DNA from: Eonycteris spelaea | Lineage: Eukaryota > Chordata > Mammalia > Chiroptera > Pteropodidae | DNA: 64,000 bases | Assembly (NCBI GenBank): GCA_003508835.1 | Contig: PUFA01000210.1 | Span: 1,802,501 to 1,866,500, forward strand | Direction: 5' to 3' | Shown: positions 44,839 through 56,819 of the stretch, one piece after another | Layout: each line of letters begins with the position of its first letter | Position numbering within the stretch: position 1 is the stretch's first letter | The notes under the pieces: model-generated | Told to the model about the DNA's origin: nothing | Database searches by the model: none | Seen by the model: only the letters and a program-made list of their open reading frames with translations | Translations under genes and position numbers: made by a program

Positions 44839-45044
44839 TGCCCTGATGTTTGTCATCTGGAGTAAGCTGGGGTGGGGGGTACGCATCATTCATCTTGGGT
44901 CAGCTACTAAAGATATCTTGGCTCTCTAAAGGGGACTGTATGTGTCTCATTTACCAGAGCTATTGGAGCCCTAAAATACTGGAAATAAGCCCTCTTCAAA
45001 ATCACTGTTCAGTCTCTTGACTTTATAGGACTGCAATAGTGAAT
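44839..45044. other. Unique spacer
   Basis: No feature recognised between the MER5-like element and the next LTR-like repeat; one G-rich patch near 44870-44880. Confidence 0.4.
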
Positions 45045-45526
45045 TTCATGTCAACTTGGCTGGGCCACAGTGCCTAGATATTTGGTCAAACATATTCTAG
45101 ATAGTTCTGTAAAGGTTTTTTTTGTTTTTTGTTTTGTTTTTTTTTTTTGTTTTTTTTTGTTTTTTTTTTGGATGAGAGTAGCATTAAGTCGGTGGACTTA
45201 GAGTAAACAGATTGCTGTCAATGTGCTCACTTGTGTGTGGGCTTCATCCAGTCAGCTGACGGCCTGAATAGAACAAAGACTGACTTTCCCGAGCAAGAGG
45301 GAATTTTGCCAGCAGACAGCTCTCGACTTAAACTGCAGCTCTTCCCTGGGTCTCCCAGCCTGCTGGCCACTCTGCAGATTTTGGACTTGCCAGGTTCCAC
45401 AATCACGTGAGCCAATTGCTTAAAATAAATCTCTCTCTCTCTCTGTATGTATGTACGTATGTATGTATATACACACGCACACACATCCTTTTGAATCTGT
45501 TTCTCTGGAGGACCCCGATGAATTCA
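45045..45526 (+). mobile_element. LTR-like ancient repeat with internal expansions
   Basis: 'gtgaatttcatgtcaacttggctgggcc', 'tggatgagagtagcattaag', 'gcttcatccagtcagctgacggcctgaatagaacaaagactgac', 'gattttggacttgccaggttccac' and 'aaaataaatct' form an LTR-like layout with a polyadenylation-type signal. The 'gacttgccag...ccataatc' wording resembles MaLR LTRs, but I cannot name the subfamily. Two low-complexity tracts have grown inside it: T/G-rich at 45116-45169 and (CT)(GTAT)(AC) at 45430-45486. Confidence 0.6.
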
Positions 45527-45689
45527 AGGCCCAACAAGGTGTAAGAACTAAGCTGGCAGATTAGTGGAAGTAATGTCACTCAGTTTTGCTTACAGGGAGT
45601 GCACTAGCTTCTGCCATAGGAAGGGTGTCAAGCTGTATGTGTGCATGTATGTGCACAGATGTGTGTGTGTTTTCCTGTGAGCTCTTTGG

Positions 45690-45778
45690 TGCCTGGGACC
45701 CACATGTCTTATTCCATTCTGTTCCAGTCTCTAACACTGCCTCTGCCAAGTAGTAAGTATTTAGTGAGTGATTGACTT
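45690..45778 (+). mobile_element. L2 3' end, sense
   Basis: 'tcttattccattctgttcca' and 'ctaacactgcctctgccaagtagtaagtatttagtgagtgatt' correspond to the end of L2. Confidence 0.7.
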
Positions 45779-48199
45779 TTGTGATGCAAATGATTTGGAT
45801 GCTTTCGGGGACTTTCCAAAACCACAGGCTGTAGGACAAATTCTAGTCCACTCTCTACTCCCCTTTTTCCCTCTCTCCCAGCCCAAATATCTGAATATCT
45901 CAATGGATAGGCATGAGGCCAGGAAAGAGGGTTGTAGGGCCTCAGACTGCAGGTGGAAGTGATGGGGGTCCCAAGGGTAGCAGAATAAAAACACCGCAGC
46001 CTGAAGGGAATGAGGGAGAAGAATCTCCTTAGAGCGAATGTCTTCTCTGTGGCTGATACTCTGCTAGGTACCTGCACACAGGCTCTTGCATGTAATCTTT
46101 ATTTCAATATGAAGAAGTAGTTAGTAAAGTTTAAAAAAATGAAGAGGGGTAGGAAGCAGAGATGGAGGTTAAGGACAAGTGTTCTAAGACCTAACTGTAA
46201 CCTAGCAGAAAAATAGGCCCTAAGAAGGAATACCTCGTATGCAGGAGGAGGGAGGAAGAACTGGGCGTCAGTACCAGTGGCCACGTCAATCACCTCTGGC
46301 TGGTGCCCAGAGCCTGTACATTGGGTCCCTTGGGCAGCAGAGTGGGGCCTCGTGGCCTTTGGAATGGGCTTTGCCTTCAGATATACAGGCAGAGGGGACT
46401 TCAGAAGTGGTCTGAGTTGACTTCAATTATGGAATTTTGCTTTGGTTGTCAGACTCTGGGCTGCTTGTACCCAGGATGCCATGTGCCCTCACTCAAGCCT
46501 AGTGCACTGTGTGTGTATGTGCAGTGGGAAGACAGAGGGCTGAGAGGGATTTGGGCTGCATGCTCTGTACCCTAACACTGCATTTGTATGACTTGTGCCT
46601 CCCCCAGGGCGAGGCAGATGGGCTCCCGTCAAATTTTTTCAGCTCCTGTTGGAGAAACTATCCTTTGGACAGCTGTGCCCTTGGGCTGGGTTGGTTACTC
46701 CAGGGCAGGGCTCTCTCGGAGAGGCTGACCCATCTTCTGAGCCAAGCGGATCTGCATCCTCAATGGAAACCAAGCTGACATCTGGCTCCTGCTGTGGTGC
46801 AGCTTCCTACGCTCCCAAGTTTTTATTTGTAAAGGTGCTGCCCCTGCTCCTGGCTGCTCCATAACAAGTCTTGGACGTTGCCTATAAGCTGCTCTGCCCC
46901 ATGGCACCCCAGGAAGCAACTCGTGGTGAAACCCAGAACCCCTAAATGTGGTTTACCTTAATAAAACAATAGCAGGTTTTCAATATGCTATCGATAACCA
47001 GTTGCCCACTAGGCCTGCATGTTTCTAAGCAGTTGGGGCAGACGACAAACACCCACCTCCCAGGTCCAGAACAACTCCTTGTTTTTAGAAATCACTGCAT
47101 TCACCCTGAGTTGTTCTGGAAAGAATATGCAAGCCATGGGAGGCCAGCAGAAGGAGCCGTCTGCCAGATGCGCTCACTTAAGGAGTCGATCAATCTAAAA
47201 ATTCAGATGGATGCGTTGGAAGCTCATTCCCGACAGCAAAATGGAATTCTCCCCAGTCCCACTGAGTTAAGCACCAAGTTACATATCTTTCCCAGCAGCA
47301 TGGGCACTTCCAGTACAGTAAACTTAGTGTAGGGGATACGGACGGAGGTAACTCCTTGACCAAGGTGACCATTTTCACGCCCCAGGAGATAAGTACGAGT
47401 ACTGGGACTGTGTCACTCCCCTTCTTCTTCTGTGACAGCTCAGTCAGGCCCTTCCTGGCTCTTTAGACCACCGATGAGGCACTGAGCCTACCATTCCCCC
47501 TGGGTCATCAGGCCTCGTCTCATTCCTGGTGCATAGTAAGTGCTCAAGCAATATTTCCTAATTTAAAAAAAAGTGTCTTTCAGGTACCAGATATCAGGTA
47601 CCAGGTATCAAATATCTTAAATATGTGATTTTAAGTTTTTATTTTTAAGCCATGGAGGGGAAAATGCTACAATTTGCATTTTATAGAAGAAGGAGCCTAA
47701 CTAGGGTTTGAATTCACTTCTTCTCAAGTTCTCGCACATCATACCGGCAATATTGCTGTGTTTGTTTGTTTGTTTGTCTGTTTGTTTGTTTTCCTAACCT
47801 GAAGAACTCAGAGAAGGAGGCTGCCTCAAGACTCCTGACTTTTGTGGCTTGAGGGAGGTGGATGCCCGAGACTGACGGACAACAGCCCTTCCTGGGGTTT
47901 GGAGCCAGACTCCTGAGGCTGTGTCAGGGAGCCTGGGGCAGCTCTCCAAGAGGGCAGTCAGGCCTGGCTCAGGGGCTGGTGCGGTCCTTCACTTCAGGGG
48001 CTCTCTGAGTCTCTGATAACTCTGCTGGGCCCCCACCTCTAGAGGCTGGTCCAGCCTTATATACAGGGGATTTCTTTCCTATGTCCACTGCAGGGGCAGC
48101 TCTAGTTTCTCCAAGGCTCAGCTCATACTCCGTGCAGGGAAGAGTGAAGGGCACTGGGAAGGGAGTGCATGACTCAGATGAAATTTCCCAAGGTGCCAT
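45779..48199. other. Mixed unique DNA with small scraps
   Basis: Possible antisense MIR remnants lie at 46040-46150 and 47640-47750. A small 'caggtacca' tandem lies at 47581-47616, and (TTTG)n at 47758-47792. Overlapping frames at 45709-46919 and 46985-47332 have no domains and conflict with each other. Confidence 0.45.
47758..47792. repeat. (TTTG)n microsatellite
   Basis: About eight TTTG units with one C substitution. On the minus strand this is a (CAAA)n tract. Confidence 0.95.
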
Positions 48200-48395
48200 G
48201 CAGTGAGGATGGAGAGCGTCAAAGAACTGGGTTTCAGGTCCTGGCTCTGGGCATCTTCAGCAAGTCATGAAGCCTCGCAGAGCCACAGTTTCCCATAGGT
48301 TTTTGAATAAAGTCACTGACACCTACTTTTCAGGGTGCTTGTTAGAATCAATCAAATAATACGAGTGCTATAAACATGTATCTTAGCAGAGCTGT
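48200..48395 (+). mobile_element. MIR SINE, sense
   Basis: 'gaactgggtttcaggtcctggctctggg', 'gcaagtcatgaagcctcgcagagccacagtttcc' and 'cagggtgcttgttagaatcaatcaaataatacgagtgctataaac' are the head, core and tail. Confidence 0.92.
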
Positions 48396-48939
48396 GGTGT
48401 TGCAGGGCACTGGCTGCAAGATCCCATCAACCTTGGGTCTCAATACCAGGTGAACAAATGCTCTGGTTACCCAGGTCCCCTGAGGGAGCCTGACCGGGGT
48501 CCTTCTCTAGTGATAGGCCCTCGTTCCACACAGTGCAAGATGTCGTTCCTAAGCTTGGGGACAACACTCGCTTTGGTTGAACAAGTTTCTGGGATAAACC
48601 AGGATTTTGGAGTTGCCGAAGTCAACTGTTAAAACTTCATGGTTATCCAAAGAGAACAGAGGGATTGCTTTGTGAAATACCCTTTCTCCTTTCACCAAGT
48701 CATCTGCCTGCGGCTCTTCCCCAGAGGAGACATTTTCAGACATGCCGGATGACTGTGTAGGAACACTCAGTGCCTCAGATCCGGACACAGAGTGCTGTGT
48801 GTTAGTTTTTTGATACGTATAGGTTTTGTTTCCCCAGGACTCAGAGAGCAGGAACAGGGGTTATTTTGGTGCTCCTTCGCCCATAGCCTACTGTTGAGCA
48901 TGTGGGAGGAGCTAGTAAATACAACTGAATCGCCAGGGT
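48396..48939. other. Unique DNA, nothing recognised
   Basis: No repeat or gene signal. Opposing frames at 48450-48632 and 48549-48788 overlap and look accidental. Confidence 0.4.
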
Positions 48940-49034
48940 CGCATCACAGAGGCGTTAGTGCTCATCTAGTTCTACACCTCAACTTTCTGGATGAGGACTC
49001 GGGTCCGGAGATGGTAAGTAGCCTTTCTGAGGTT
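48940..49034 (-). mobile_element. MIR-family fragment, antisense
   Basis: 'gctcatctagttctacacctcaactttctggatgaggactcgggtccggag' is the complement of a MIRc/MIR3-type core. Confidence 0.7.
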
Positions 49035-49037
49035 ACT

Positions 49038-49234
49038 GGTTGGCGGTTGCAGTGGATCTTGACTAAGGGTGGTTTTATCCCCAAGTGACATTTGACAGTG
49101 TTAGGAGACACTTCTGACTGTCACGTCTGGAAGGTGCTAATGAGTGAAGCACAGGGATGCTGCAAGCATCCTCCAACACACCAGCACAACACATGCCCAT
49201 GGCCAAGAATTACCTGGCCCTAAATGTCAATTCT
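49038..49234. mobile_element. MER20 (hAT-Charlie MITE), third copy
   Basis: 'gtggatcttgactaagggtgg', 'cccaagtgacatttgacagtg', 'gggatgctgcaagcatcctcc' and 'ctggccctaaatgtcaattctgcgag' follow MER20, more diverged than the copies at 5.3 and 10.7 kb. Confidence 0.85.
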
Positions 49235-49609
49235 GCGAGAAGGAGAAACCTTGAGTTACTGGTACAGAGAATAATATGTTTAAAGTCATCGAGTTGTTCA
49301 AGGGTCTAGAAGGTGTAGAGGAGGTGATGGCTCAGGTGTGAAGCAGGAATGTGGGGTTCATGAAGGCAATACCAGGAGGTGAGGCTGGAAATGTAGGTTG
49401 GAATCAGAGATGGGGCTTCTATGCCAAACACAGTTTTGCTCCACAGACAGCAAAGCTTTTCTGGGTAAGTTAAAAGGCAAAGTTGGAGCTGAGTTCCAGC
49501 ACAGTGCTCTTTCTACTCTACCATGCTGCCACTTTCCCAGCTACTCTGTTAGACAAGAATAGATTCATGGAGAACAGAACTATAGTAAACCAACACAAGC
49601 CACTTTTTA

Positions 49610-49848
49610 TCACCCACAGGATAAAATCAACTCATTTGTGAGGCCATAAAACCATGTAAATATTTCCATCACTGCTTTACCTGCAACACCATGTTATAAC
49701 TATTTGTCTGTGAATCAATTTTCTTGTGAGATGTGAGCTTCTTGAGGACAGAAACCATGTTTAATTATCTCTGTATCCCTGGTACCTTCCGTGATGCCTA
49801 GAAATAATAGGTACATCAAGAATGATGGCTGAATAAATTAAAGAAGAG
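49610..49848 (+). mobile_element. L2 3' region, sense
   Basis: 'gtgagatgtgagcttcttgaggacagaaaccatgtttaattatc', 'gtatccctggtaccttccgtgatgcctag' and 'aataggtacatcaagaatgatggctgaata' are sense L2 3' landmarks. Confidence 0.88.
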
Positions 49849-49914
49849 AGGGTAGATCAGCCCACTGCACAGTGGTAAGAATGGCGATGGGTTTCCTTCC
49901 TCTGTTCTCCTTTT

Positions 49915-50645
49915 GCTTTTTTTTTTTAAATATAAGAAATACATGCTCACTGTATAGGAAAACTATAGACAATCCAAAAGAACAAAATAAAAACTATTCA
50001 ATTCCACTGATTCCTACTAGTGATACATACATTTAACATTTTAATAGATATCCTGCCACCCTTTCTAGGGCTAGATATTCATGAAATTTGCATGCGCATA
50101 TTTTTTCTTTTCATTTAAAGTAGGATCATATTATATATGTTTTTCTGTTTCTTGCTTCTTCACTTGAAAATATGTTGGAAACTGGTGTAAGGAAGGCCAG
50201 AGAATATGTTTTAAGCTGTGTTTGCTTAGCAATACCATTTTTATTTAGACTGCTTCTTTGAAGAGGGGCTACTACATGGGTGTGAATATGTTTCCATGCC
50301 CATGAATATACTCACACCATGGTGTATAATTGCTGCAAACTATGCGACTGTATAGTTGGGCTATAATGTATTAAACCAGTCCTCGATTGTTGCAATTTGT
50401 ATTACTTTGATATTTCTACAAGACAGCAATGCTGCGATAAATATCTTTTTAGGGAAATCTCCACACACGTCCCTAATTTTTCTTTGGTTTGAGTTTCTAG
50501 AACAGAAATTGCTGAAACAAAGTTGCACATTTTAAAGCATGAAAAGTATCACTCACTGTGCTATCCTCCAGAAAGGTTGTATCAATGTGTAGTTCCACTA
50601 GCAGTATATGGAGAGTGCCGGGTTAGCTTTTCTTGAACAAAAGCT
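49915..50645 (-). mobile_element. Old L1 (L1M-type) 3' end, antisense
   Basis: Starts on the plus strand with poly-T (complement of the A tail) then 'aaatacatgctcactgtata'. Further in, 'gacagcaatgctgcgataaatatc', 'gaaattgctgaaacaaagttgcacattttaaa' and 'ctccagaaaggttgtatcaatgtgtagttccactagcagtatatgg' are the complement of the old L1 3' end. No open frame remains. Confidence 0.9.
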
Positions 50646-50985
50646 ATCAAGTAGTTCATGTAAATACCAAGGCAAGCTATTTCGATTCCATTCATGGACC
50701 TGTGTATATCATTTCAGCATAGAAGAACTGTCATTCTTAGTATTTTATAGTCTACCAGATGTGTGTACTTAGCTTTGGTATGATGGGCTATGCAGTTGTT
50801 TATATGCTTCTGAACACACATGAGGTAATATATAAAAGCTCTTGGCTCAGTGCCTCGTACACAGCAGAAACTCAACAAATGATCCTGCCATCTACGCCAT
50901 CTCTGCTGCTCTGGGCAGCACTTTTGCCATCCCTGATCTGGGTGGCTGTCTCCAGCCACCTACCTTGGAAACCTATAACCCACCC
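50646..50985. other. Unique DNA with possible MIR tail
   Basis: 'gctcttggctcagtgcctcgtacacagcagaaactcaacaaatg' at 50838-50882 resembles a sense MIR or L2 terminal tail. No other feature. Confidence 0.5.
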
Positions 50986-51572
50986 GGCATAACTGCCAGA
51001 GTGATTTATCAACAACGCAAGGTGGATCATAGTATTCTCTTACTTACATGTCTTTAGCTGCTCCCCATTGTCCATACACTAAAGTCTGGCCCCCTTGGTA
51101 AGACTTATAAGGCTCTTGACCTGGCCCTGAGCCCCTGCAGTTTCATCTTCCATGGTCTCCCACACTCGCCCATAGCCCAGCCATGCTCTACTCATGGGCC
51201 TCTTATCAGGGTTCGGCCCTTCATTCCTCTGCAACTGGGAACAGGGCTATTCTCTCTCCTGGAAATACATCTGTTTCTTTTCCTACCTTTTTTGTGTACG
51301 GAATTGTTTCCTGGGAAACCTGTGTTAATGCCCTTTTCTGCTTGCGTCACCCAAACAATACTATCTCCTTCTACAGTCCCAGAAAATCTTATAACATGTC
51401 TGCCACTGTATTATCCTGATTGTTTTCATGCGTATTTCACCCACTAGACTGTTCAGAATCAGAACCTTGTTTTACTTTAAGTCCATAGTCTCAACATCTG
51501 GCATCAAGCTTAACAAACAGTAGGTACTTAATAAACACTTCTTGAATAAATCTATGAATGAAATAATAATGT
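50986..51572 (+). mobile_element. L2 LINE, ORF2 end to 3' terminus, sense
   Basis: 'ctgccagagtgatttatc', 'gctgctccccattgtccatacactaaagtctgg', 'taaggctcttgacctggccctgagcccctgc', 'cccactagactgttcagaatcagaaccttg' and 'caaacagtaggtacttaataaacacttcttgaataaatc' give a continuous path through the L2 end, one of the best L2 copies here. Confidence 0.93.
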
Positions 51573-52604
51573 CCTTCCATCCTTTCTTCTTTCTTTTATT
51601 CCATCTAACCACCCACTGGGCTCCATCTGTAATAGTCACAGTGGTAACAAACTAGAGTCATTATAACATTTTCTCTTATTTAGACAGTGTTGCTGGTGTC
51701 ATGAGCTAATGACAAGCCATACTATTCCTTCTTAGCATCAAACAGAATCAAGTGAGCACCAAGTGCTCTGTACCTTTAGGAGGAGACACAGAGCTGGCAG
51801 AGATGGAGGAAACAAGCTCTAGGTCAGTCACTCAAGTGGAGGGTGAGCTGGACTGAGCCTAGCTTCCTGGCATCAACAAAAAGCCCCATGTTGTGTATGG
51901 AAGGGTGGACGACTGTAGTTCTGAGAGAGAGAGAGAGAGAGAGAGAATGTGTCACAGGAAAACAAAGAGAGATTACAGACAAGAAGGAAAGAAATAAGGA
52001 AGCAACAGGAACCCAAGCTCGCGTGGGCGTGTGCACTGTGGTTGTGTAAGAACAGCATCTTCTGCTGAAAGAACTTGAGAAGTGTTGTGCAGGAGCGAGC
52101 CTTAGCTCTTTACTCAATGTAATTAATTACTTTACGGCTTTAAATAAAAACCAGCTATTTGTGGGGAAGCCTGACAAGGTTTCTTTTAACTTAATGTTTG
52201 CTGAACCATCCCTTCTATCTTACTTACCTGATGTGGAACATATGCTGGGATCAGAGTGACAGAGAATAAATCACCAGATTTGCTTGGCTTCTTTGAAAAA
52301 TGAATTTGGGGGCTGAGATTTCTCATCAGTATATATCTTCCCCGAGCAGCCTCATGACAGGGCATCAAGCTTGGGGGATGTCCTATGCAAAGGTAAACGG
52401 ATATCAAGAAGTGCCCAAATGCCCTCATGTGGCAACATGTCTATCACCTCAGGATGCAGGCCTGGCCACCTGTGCTGGGCTGTCAGGGGTTTTCAGTGTG
52501 AGATATGAGAGCCTGCTGAAATCTCAGGCACAGGGTATAATTGCAGTCTTCACATGAATTCAACAAGTATATATGGAGCTTTTAATATGCATCTGAAATA
52601 TGAT
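51573..52604. other. Unique DNA with (GA)n microsatellite
   Basis: A (GA)n of about 12 units lies at 51923-51946. No other element is recognised. Opposing frames around it owe their length to the low-complexity tract. Confidence 0.5.
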
Positions 52605-52775
52605 ACAGCAGGGAAGCTTAGCCCAGTGGTGCTCAGGTGAGAGCCTTGGGCCAGAAAGCCTAGGGCGAATCTGCGTCCCAGCTCTGTCACTTCGATCATG
52701 AGTGTGCCTCAGTCTCTTTATCTATAAAATGGGGATGAAGCAACCTTATGGCTTAGTTTGCTATGAGGTCAAATG
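52605..52775 (+). mobile_element. MIR SINE, sense
   Basis: 'cagggaagcttagcccagtggtgctcaggtgagagcc' (head), then 'gtgtgcctcagtctctttatctataaaatggggatgaag' (core). Confidence 0.9.
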
Positions 52776-53094
52776 TTAGTCATCCTCTCCCCACTCTCCC
52801 TTTTCCATTCTCACTGCTTTGGTTTAAGCGAGTTATAAAGTTCCAGCACAATGCTGGCCTACCTCGGATGCTGAATAAAGTTGCTTTTCCATCCCTGGAG
52901 ATTGCAAAGGTCTCTGGGCTGAAACAGACAAAGGGTCTGAGAATCATTTTTAACTTCGAATATGTTGGATCAATGGGAAAAGCAGGGGGTGTGTGGATAT
53001 GGGTGTGGTGTGGGTGTAAGTGGGGTTGTGATGTTTCCCCAGGGCTTAGCCTACATCTGCTATACCCTAATTGGAGCTGTAGAGAAGAACACAC

Positions 53095-53552
53095 TCTGTT
53101 CTAGCACTTGGGTACCTGACTTTTCCATTTAATATCTATGATGTTGGACAAATCATTTAATCTCTCTGGGCACTGCTTGTCTCATCTCTACAATGAGGAA
53201 GTGAGTTAGATTGGATATCTTAAAATTTTTTTCTTACCATTCTTGTTCAGATTATAAATACTCTATAATGCATACTCATTATGGAAAGCTTAGAAAATAC
53301 ATCAAAGTACAAACAAGATAATTAAAAACACCCATTATTCCACCAGTCAGAGAAAACCATTGTCAATATTGTGGCATATTCCATTTTCTCTGTACATAGT
53401 GTATTACAGAGTAAAATCATACTGCGTATACAAGTTTGTATCATACTTTTTCTTCTCATTAATGTTAAATTATCATAGGTGTTCTCTCTGTGTCATTAAA
53501 AGTTAGACACCATTTTTAAGGTTCCTTCCGACATTAAAATTCTATGAAGAAC
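53095..53552 (+). mobile_element. MIR-family SINE split by an L1 insertion
   Basis: The left part (53095-53220) has the head and core, ending 'gaggaagtgagttagattggatatct'. The right part (about 53517-53552), 'aaggttccttccgacattaaaattctatga', is the expected continuation of the MIRc/MIR3 tail. The antisense L1 lies exactly between them, so the SINE is older. Confidence 0.8.
53221..53517 (-). mobile_element. Old L1 (L1M-type) 3' fragment, antisense
   Basis: On the plus strand, 'ctcattatggaaagcttagaaaatac', 'acccattattccaccagtcagagaaaaccattgtcaatatt' and 'gtcattaaaagttagacaccattttta' are the complement of an old L1 3' UTR. It interrupts a sense MIR. Confidence 0.88.
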
Positions 53553-53794
53553 AGTGCTTATCTCCTTTCCTAATAAAAACATTTGTTCTCCTACAGTAGC
53601 CTCATATGGAGGAAGGTGCCCTTGCATGGTCTTTCAATTTTCTTTGGCCCAGACATCATGCAAGGACACTGAAGGGTTCCACGGACCGTCTGACCTACCC
53701 ATTGCCATTTGCTACCTTAGCTCTCGAGAATAAAAAGGAATTGTAGAGCTGCTTTGAATGCGTCATCTACAAGTGATAAAGCCTTTTAAAAAAT
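53553..53794. other. Unique spacer
   Basis: Nothing recognised between the split MIR and the following L1 end. Confidence 0.4.
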
Positions 53795-54218
53795 GCAACG
53801 AAGATGCAGTTCATATATATATATAATGGAATACTACTCAACCGTAAGAAAGGATAAAATACTGCCCCTTGCGACAACATGAATGGAGCTTGACAGCATT
53901 ATGCTAAGTGAAATAAGTCAGATGGAGGACCAGAACCATATGATTTCACTCATACGTGGGATATAAAACAGAAAGCAACAAGTGAACAAACAAAACAAAA
54001 AAACCTCAAAAAAACAGACAACAGAATGGTGGTTACCAGAGGGGCAGGGAGTGGGAGGAGGTAGAAGAGAGTAAAGGGGGTCAAATATTTAGTGAATTTT
54101 GGATGGTGAATACACAACGCAATAGATAGATGATGTATTTTAGAATCATACACTTGATATTTATATAACCTTATTAATGAATGTCACCCCAACAAATTTA
54201 ATCAAAAAATTAAATATC
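53795..54218 (+). mobile_element. L1 LINE 3' end, sense
   Basis: 'ggaatactactcaaccgtaag', 'gacaacatgaatggagcttgac', 'gctaagtgaaataagtcagatgg', 'tgatttcactcatacgtggg' and 'gtggttaccagaggggcaggg' run from the end of ORF2 into the 3' UTR. It ends 'gaatgtcaccccaacaaattt', the style seen in bat and other laurasiatherian L1s. It is 5' truncated and non-coding. Confidence 0.95.
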
Positions 54219-55354
54219 ATCAAGAAGTTTGACCTCATGTATTGGTAGAAAAGGGGCTACCTATATGATGGATTTTCAGGGGAGGAGCTAAAAAATTTCC
54301 TAAACCATCTTCTATCCCTGGTTACAAAAAATGACAATTCCTTTCTCAAAAAAATATGAACTTTTATTAAGATAAAATTAAAATAAAACTACTTTTGAGA
54401 AAATTAACACATGGACCAAAGTTCACATAAAGATCAATGCAGAGATAATGTTACATGTTTAGCACACGGTTTCCTCTTCCTGGCCTCATGGGGCCATTGC
54501 CCTTATCTTTGGGCCATGAAACAGTTCTGGATGTTGACATGTGGGTAGAAGAAATATGAGTGACTATCAGGCCTGAGATCTTAAAAAATCCTGCATGATC
54601 TTTCAGGTCTATCCTGTCCCTACTTTGAGGGCCAAAAGTTCAAAATAATAAAGCTAAAGGTAGAGGAGGGCTGACCAACCTGCATCAGAATCTGATGAGA
54701 ATAAGAAATAAAGCTTTGTTGTGCTAAATGAAGCTGAGATTTTTATGTTCATTTGCTCCCACAGCTTAGCTTAGCTTATTCTGCCTAATGTGAAGATATA
54801 AATAACTGATAACAGATCCTTTTGAAAGACTAGTTTTGGAATTAGAGAAGATAAGGGAGAAAGTACAGGGGTAAAAAAAGTGTCTCCAGTTTAACAATTC
54901 CGATATGCTATACAGGTACATTGGAGTTGAGCAATTAAGTAAATAGATGGTGGGTGGTGGGAACCAGGTTTCTCACTGTTGGAGTGGAAGGTTATAGATA
55001 AGCAAAAGCAGGCAGGTAGAATGTGGTAATAGATCCAGGTAGTAATGGATTAGAGCAGTATAAATGCATGTCTAGCTTATTATAGATGGAGATGGTTGCA
55101 TATGGAAATATGTATAGATATGTGTATTTGAGAGGGTTAGTGTATGCATGTTTATTTCCTTGCTCTGTCTTCTGAGAGGGCATGGAACACTCCAGTAGCA
55201 ACAAGCACATCTAGCATTCAGATTTTGGCTTCTAATTCCATGCTCTAATAAAAAGAACCAAGGATCCTTGAAGAAATGGCTGATTCTAGGACTGGGACAG
55301 GTGATATACAATATGAACCTAGAGCATTTTGTAGTGCCAGAAAATAAGGGAGTG
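54219..55354. other. AT-rich unique DNA, nothing recognised
   Basis: No named repeat; (A)-rich and TTAA-rich composition at 54320-54420. Frames at 54992-55311 on the minus strand are chance. Confidence 0.45.
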
Positions 55355-55815
55355 CTCTGTGTTAGTTTCCTAGGGCTGCTACAACAAATGATTACAAATT
55401 GGGTGGCTTAAAACAATAGGAATTTATTCTCTCCCTGTTTTGGAGGGCAGAAGTCTAAAATCAGGGTATCAGCAGGGACATACTTCCTCTGAAACCTGTA
55501 AGGGGGAATTTTTCCCAGCCTCCTCCTAGTTTCCGGGATTTACAAGCAATTTTTGGTGCTTCTTGGCTTATAGATTCATCACTCCAATATCTGTATGTGT
55601 CGTCGTATGGCCATCTTCTCCCTGTGTGTTTCTCTTCTCTTCCTATAAAAACACTAGTCACATTGGATTAATGGGCTACCCTACTCCATTTGCTTCATCT
55701 TAACTAGTTATATCTGCAACAATCTTATTTCAAACTAAAGTCTCATTCTGAGATATTGGGGGTTAAGACTTCAACTTTTTTTGTTTGGGGACACAATTCA
55801 ACATAGTCCATACAA
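55355..55815 (-). mobile_element. MaLR-type LTR, antisense, about full length
   Basis: The plus strand begins 'gtgttagtttcctagggctgctacaacaaatga', runs through 'ggtggcttaaaacaataggaatttattctctccctg' and 'tcatcactccaatatctg', and ends 'ggggacacaattcaacatagtcc'. This is the complement of a MaLR (ERVL-MaLR) LTR. It is a solo LTR with no internal coding region adjacent. Confidence 0.85.
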
Positions 55816-56815
55816 AAATCCACAATGATTTAGATACCAAAGGGACAGACAAAAGGATGTAAAGGGACCGAAGACAAATACCAAAGGGACAGAAGCCAAC
55901 TGGAAAAATTCCCAATGTCCAATGATGTAACAATCTGAGCAACAAAATAAATAAAGTATTGTTGGATTATAACCCAAAGTATACAATAAATACCCATGAG
56001 TCCACACTGAAATGTGCATACAGTAAGGACTCATATTGTAAATAAATGATTGAATGAATGAACAAAAAAGGAAGTAAATAAATAAACAACCAAGTAAGTG
56101 GGAAAAAATAGAAGAGAATAGACAAATCTCCATTGCAGAAGAATTTTAAATAATTGGTGTAGATTCTTTACCTTTGAGGAGGTAGAGCACAACTCCCTGC
56201 TCCTGTATGTAGTGAGGTCTTTCTAAAGCAATATGAAAAGTGGGACAAAGAGTGGCTTTAGAGTAGGGAAATCTGACAAACATGACTTCAGCCAGGTAAA
56301 CAAGGTTAACCTCAATACTGACAAGTCATGTTGATAGAATGCACTCTCGATAAGACATAATGAAAATGGCACTTCACCTTTGTGGCCTTCCCCCAAAACC
56401 GACAACCTCAGCCTAATCACGAGAAAACAGCAGACAAACCCCAACTGAGGACTATTCTGCAAGAGACCTGACCAGTACTTCTCAAAGCTGTCAAGGTTGT
56501 CAGAAACAAACAAAACTCGAGAATCTGTCATAGTCAAGAGGAGCCCAAGGAGACAAGACTATTAAATGTAATTATCCTGGATGGGATCCTGGAATAAAGA
56601 AAGGAAATTAGGTAAAAGTAAGAAAGTCTAAATGAAGTATGGACTTCAGTTAATAATAACATTATTATTGATTCATTAATTGTAAGAAATGTACTATACT
56701 AATCTAAGATAGTAATGATAGAATAAATTGAGTGTGGGGTTAATGGGAATGCTCTGTATTATTTTGTAACTTCTATAATTTAAAACAGTTCTCAAATAAA
56801 AGTTCATCTTTTAGA
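55816..56815 (+). mobile_element. Old L1 3' UTR, sense, about 1 kb
   Basis: 'gggacagaagccaactggaaaaattcccaatgtcc', 'gagtccacactgaaatgtgcatacagtaaggactcatattg', 'gacaagtcatgttgatagaatg', 'gaaaatggcacttcacctttgtggccttcccccaaaac', 'cctggatgggatcctggaataaag' and 'gttctcaaataaaag' are landmarks of an old mammalian L1 3' UTR (L1MC/L1MD-like; subfamily not fixed). The MaLR LTR abuts its left edge. Confidence 0.8.
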
Positions 56816-56819
56816 AAAG

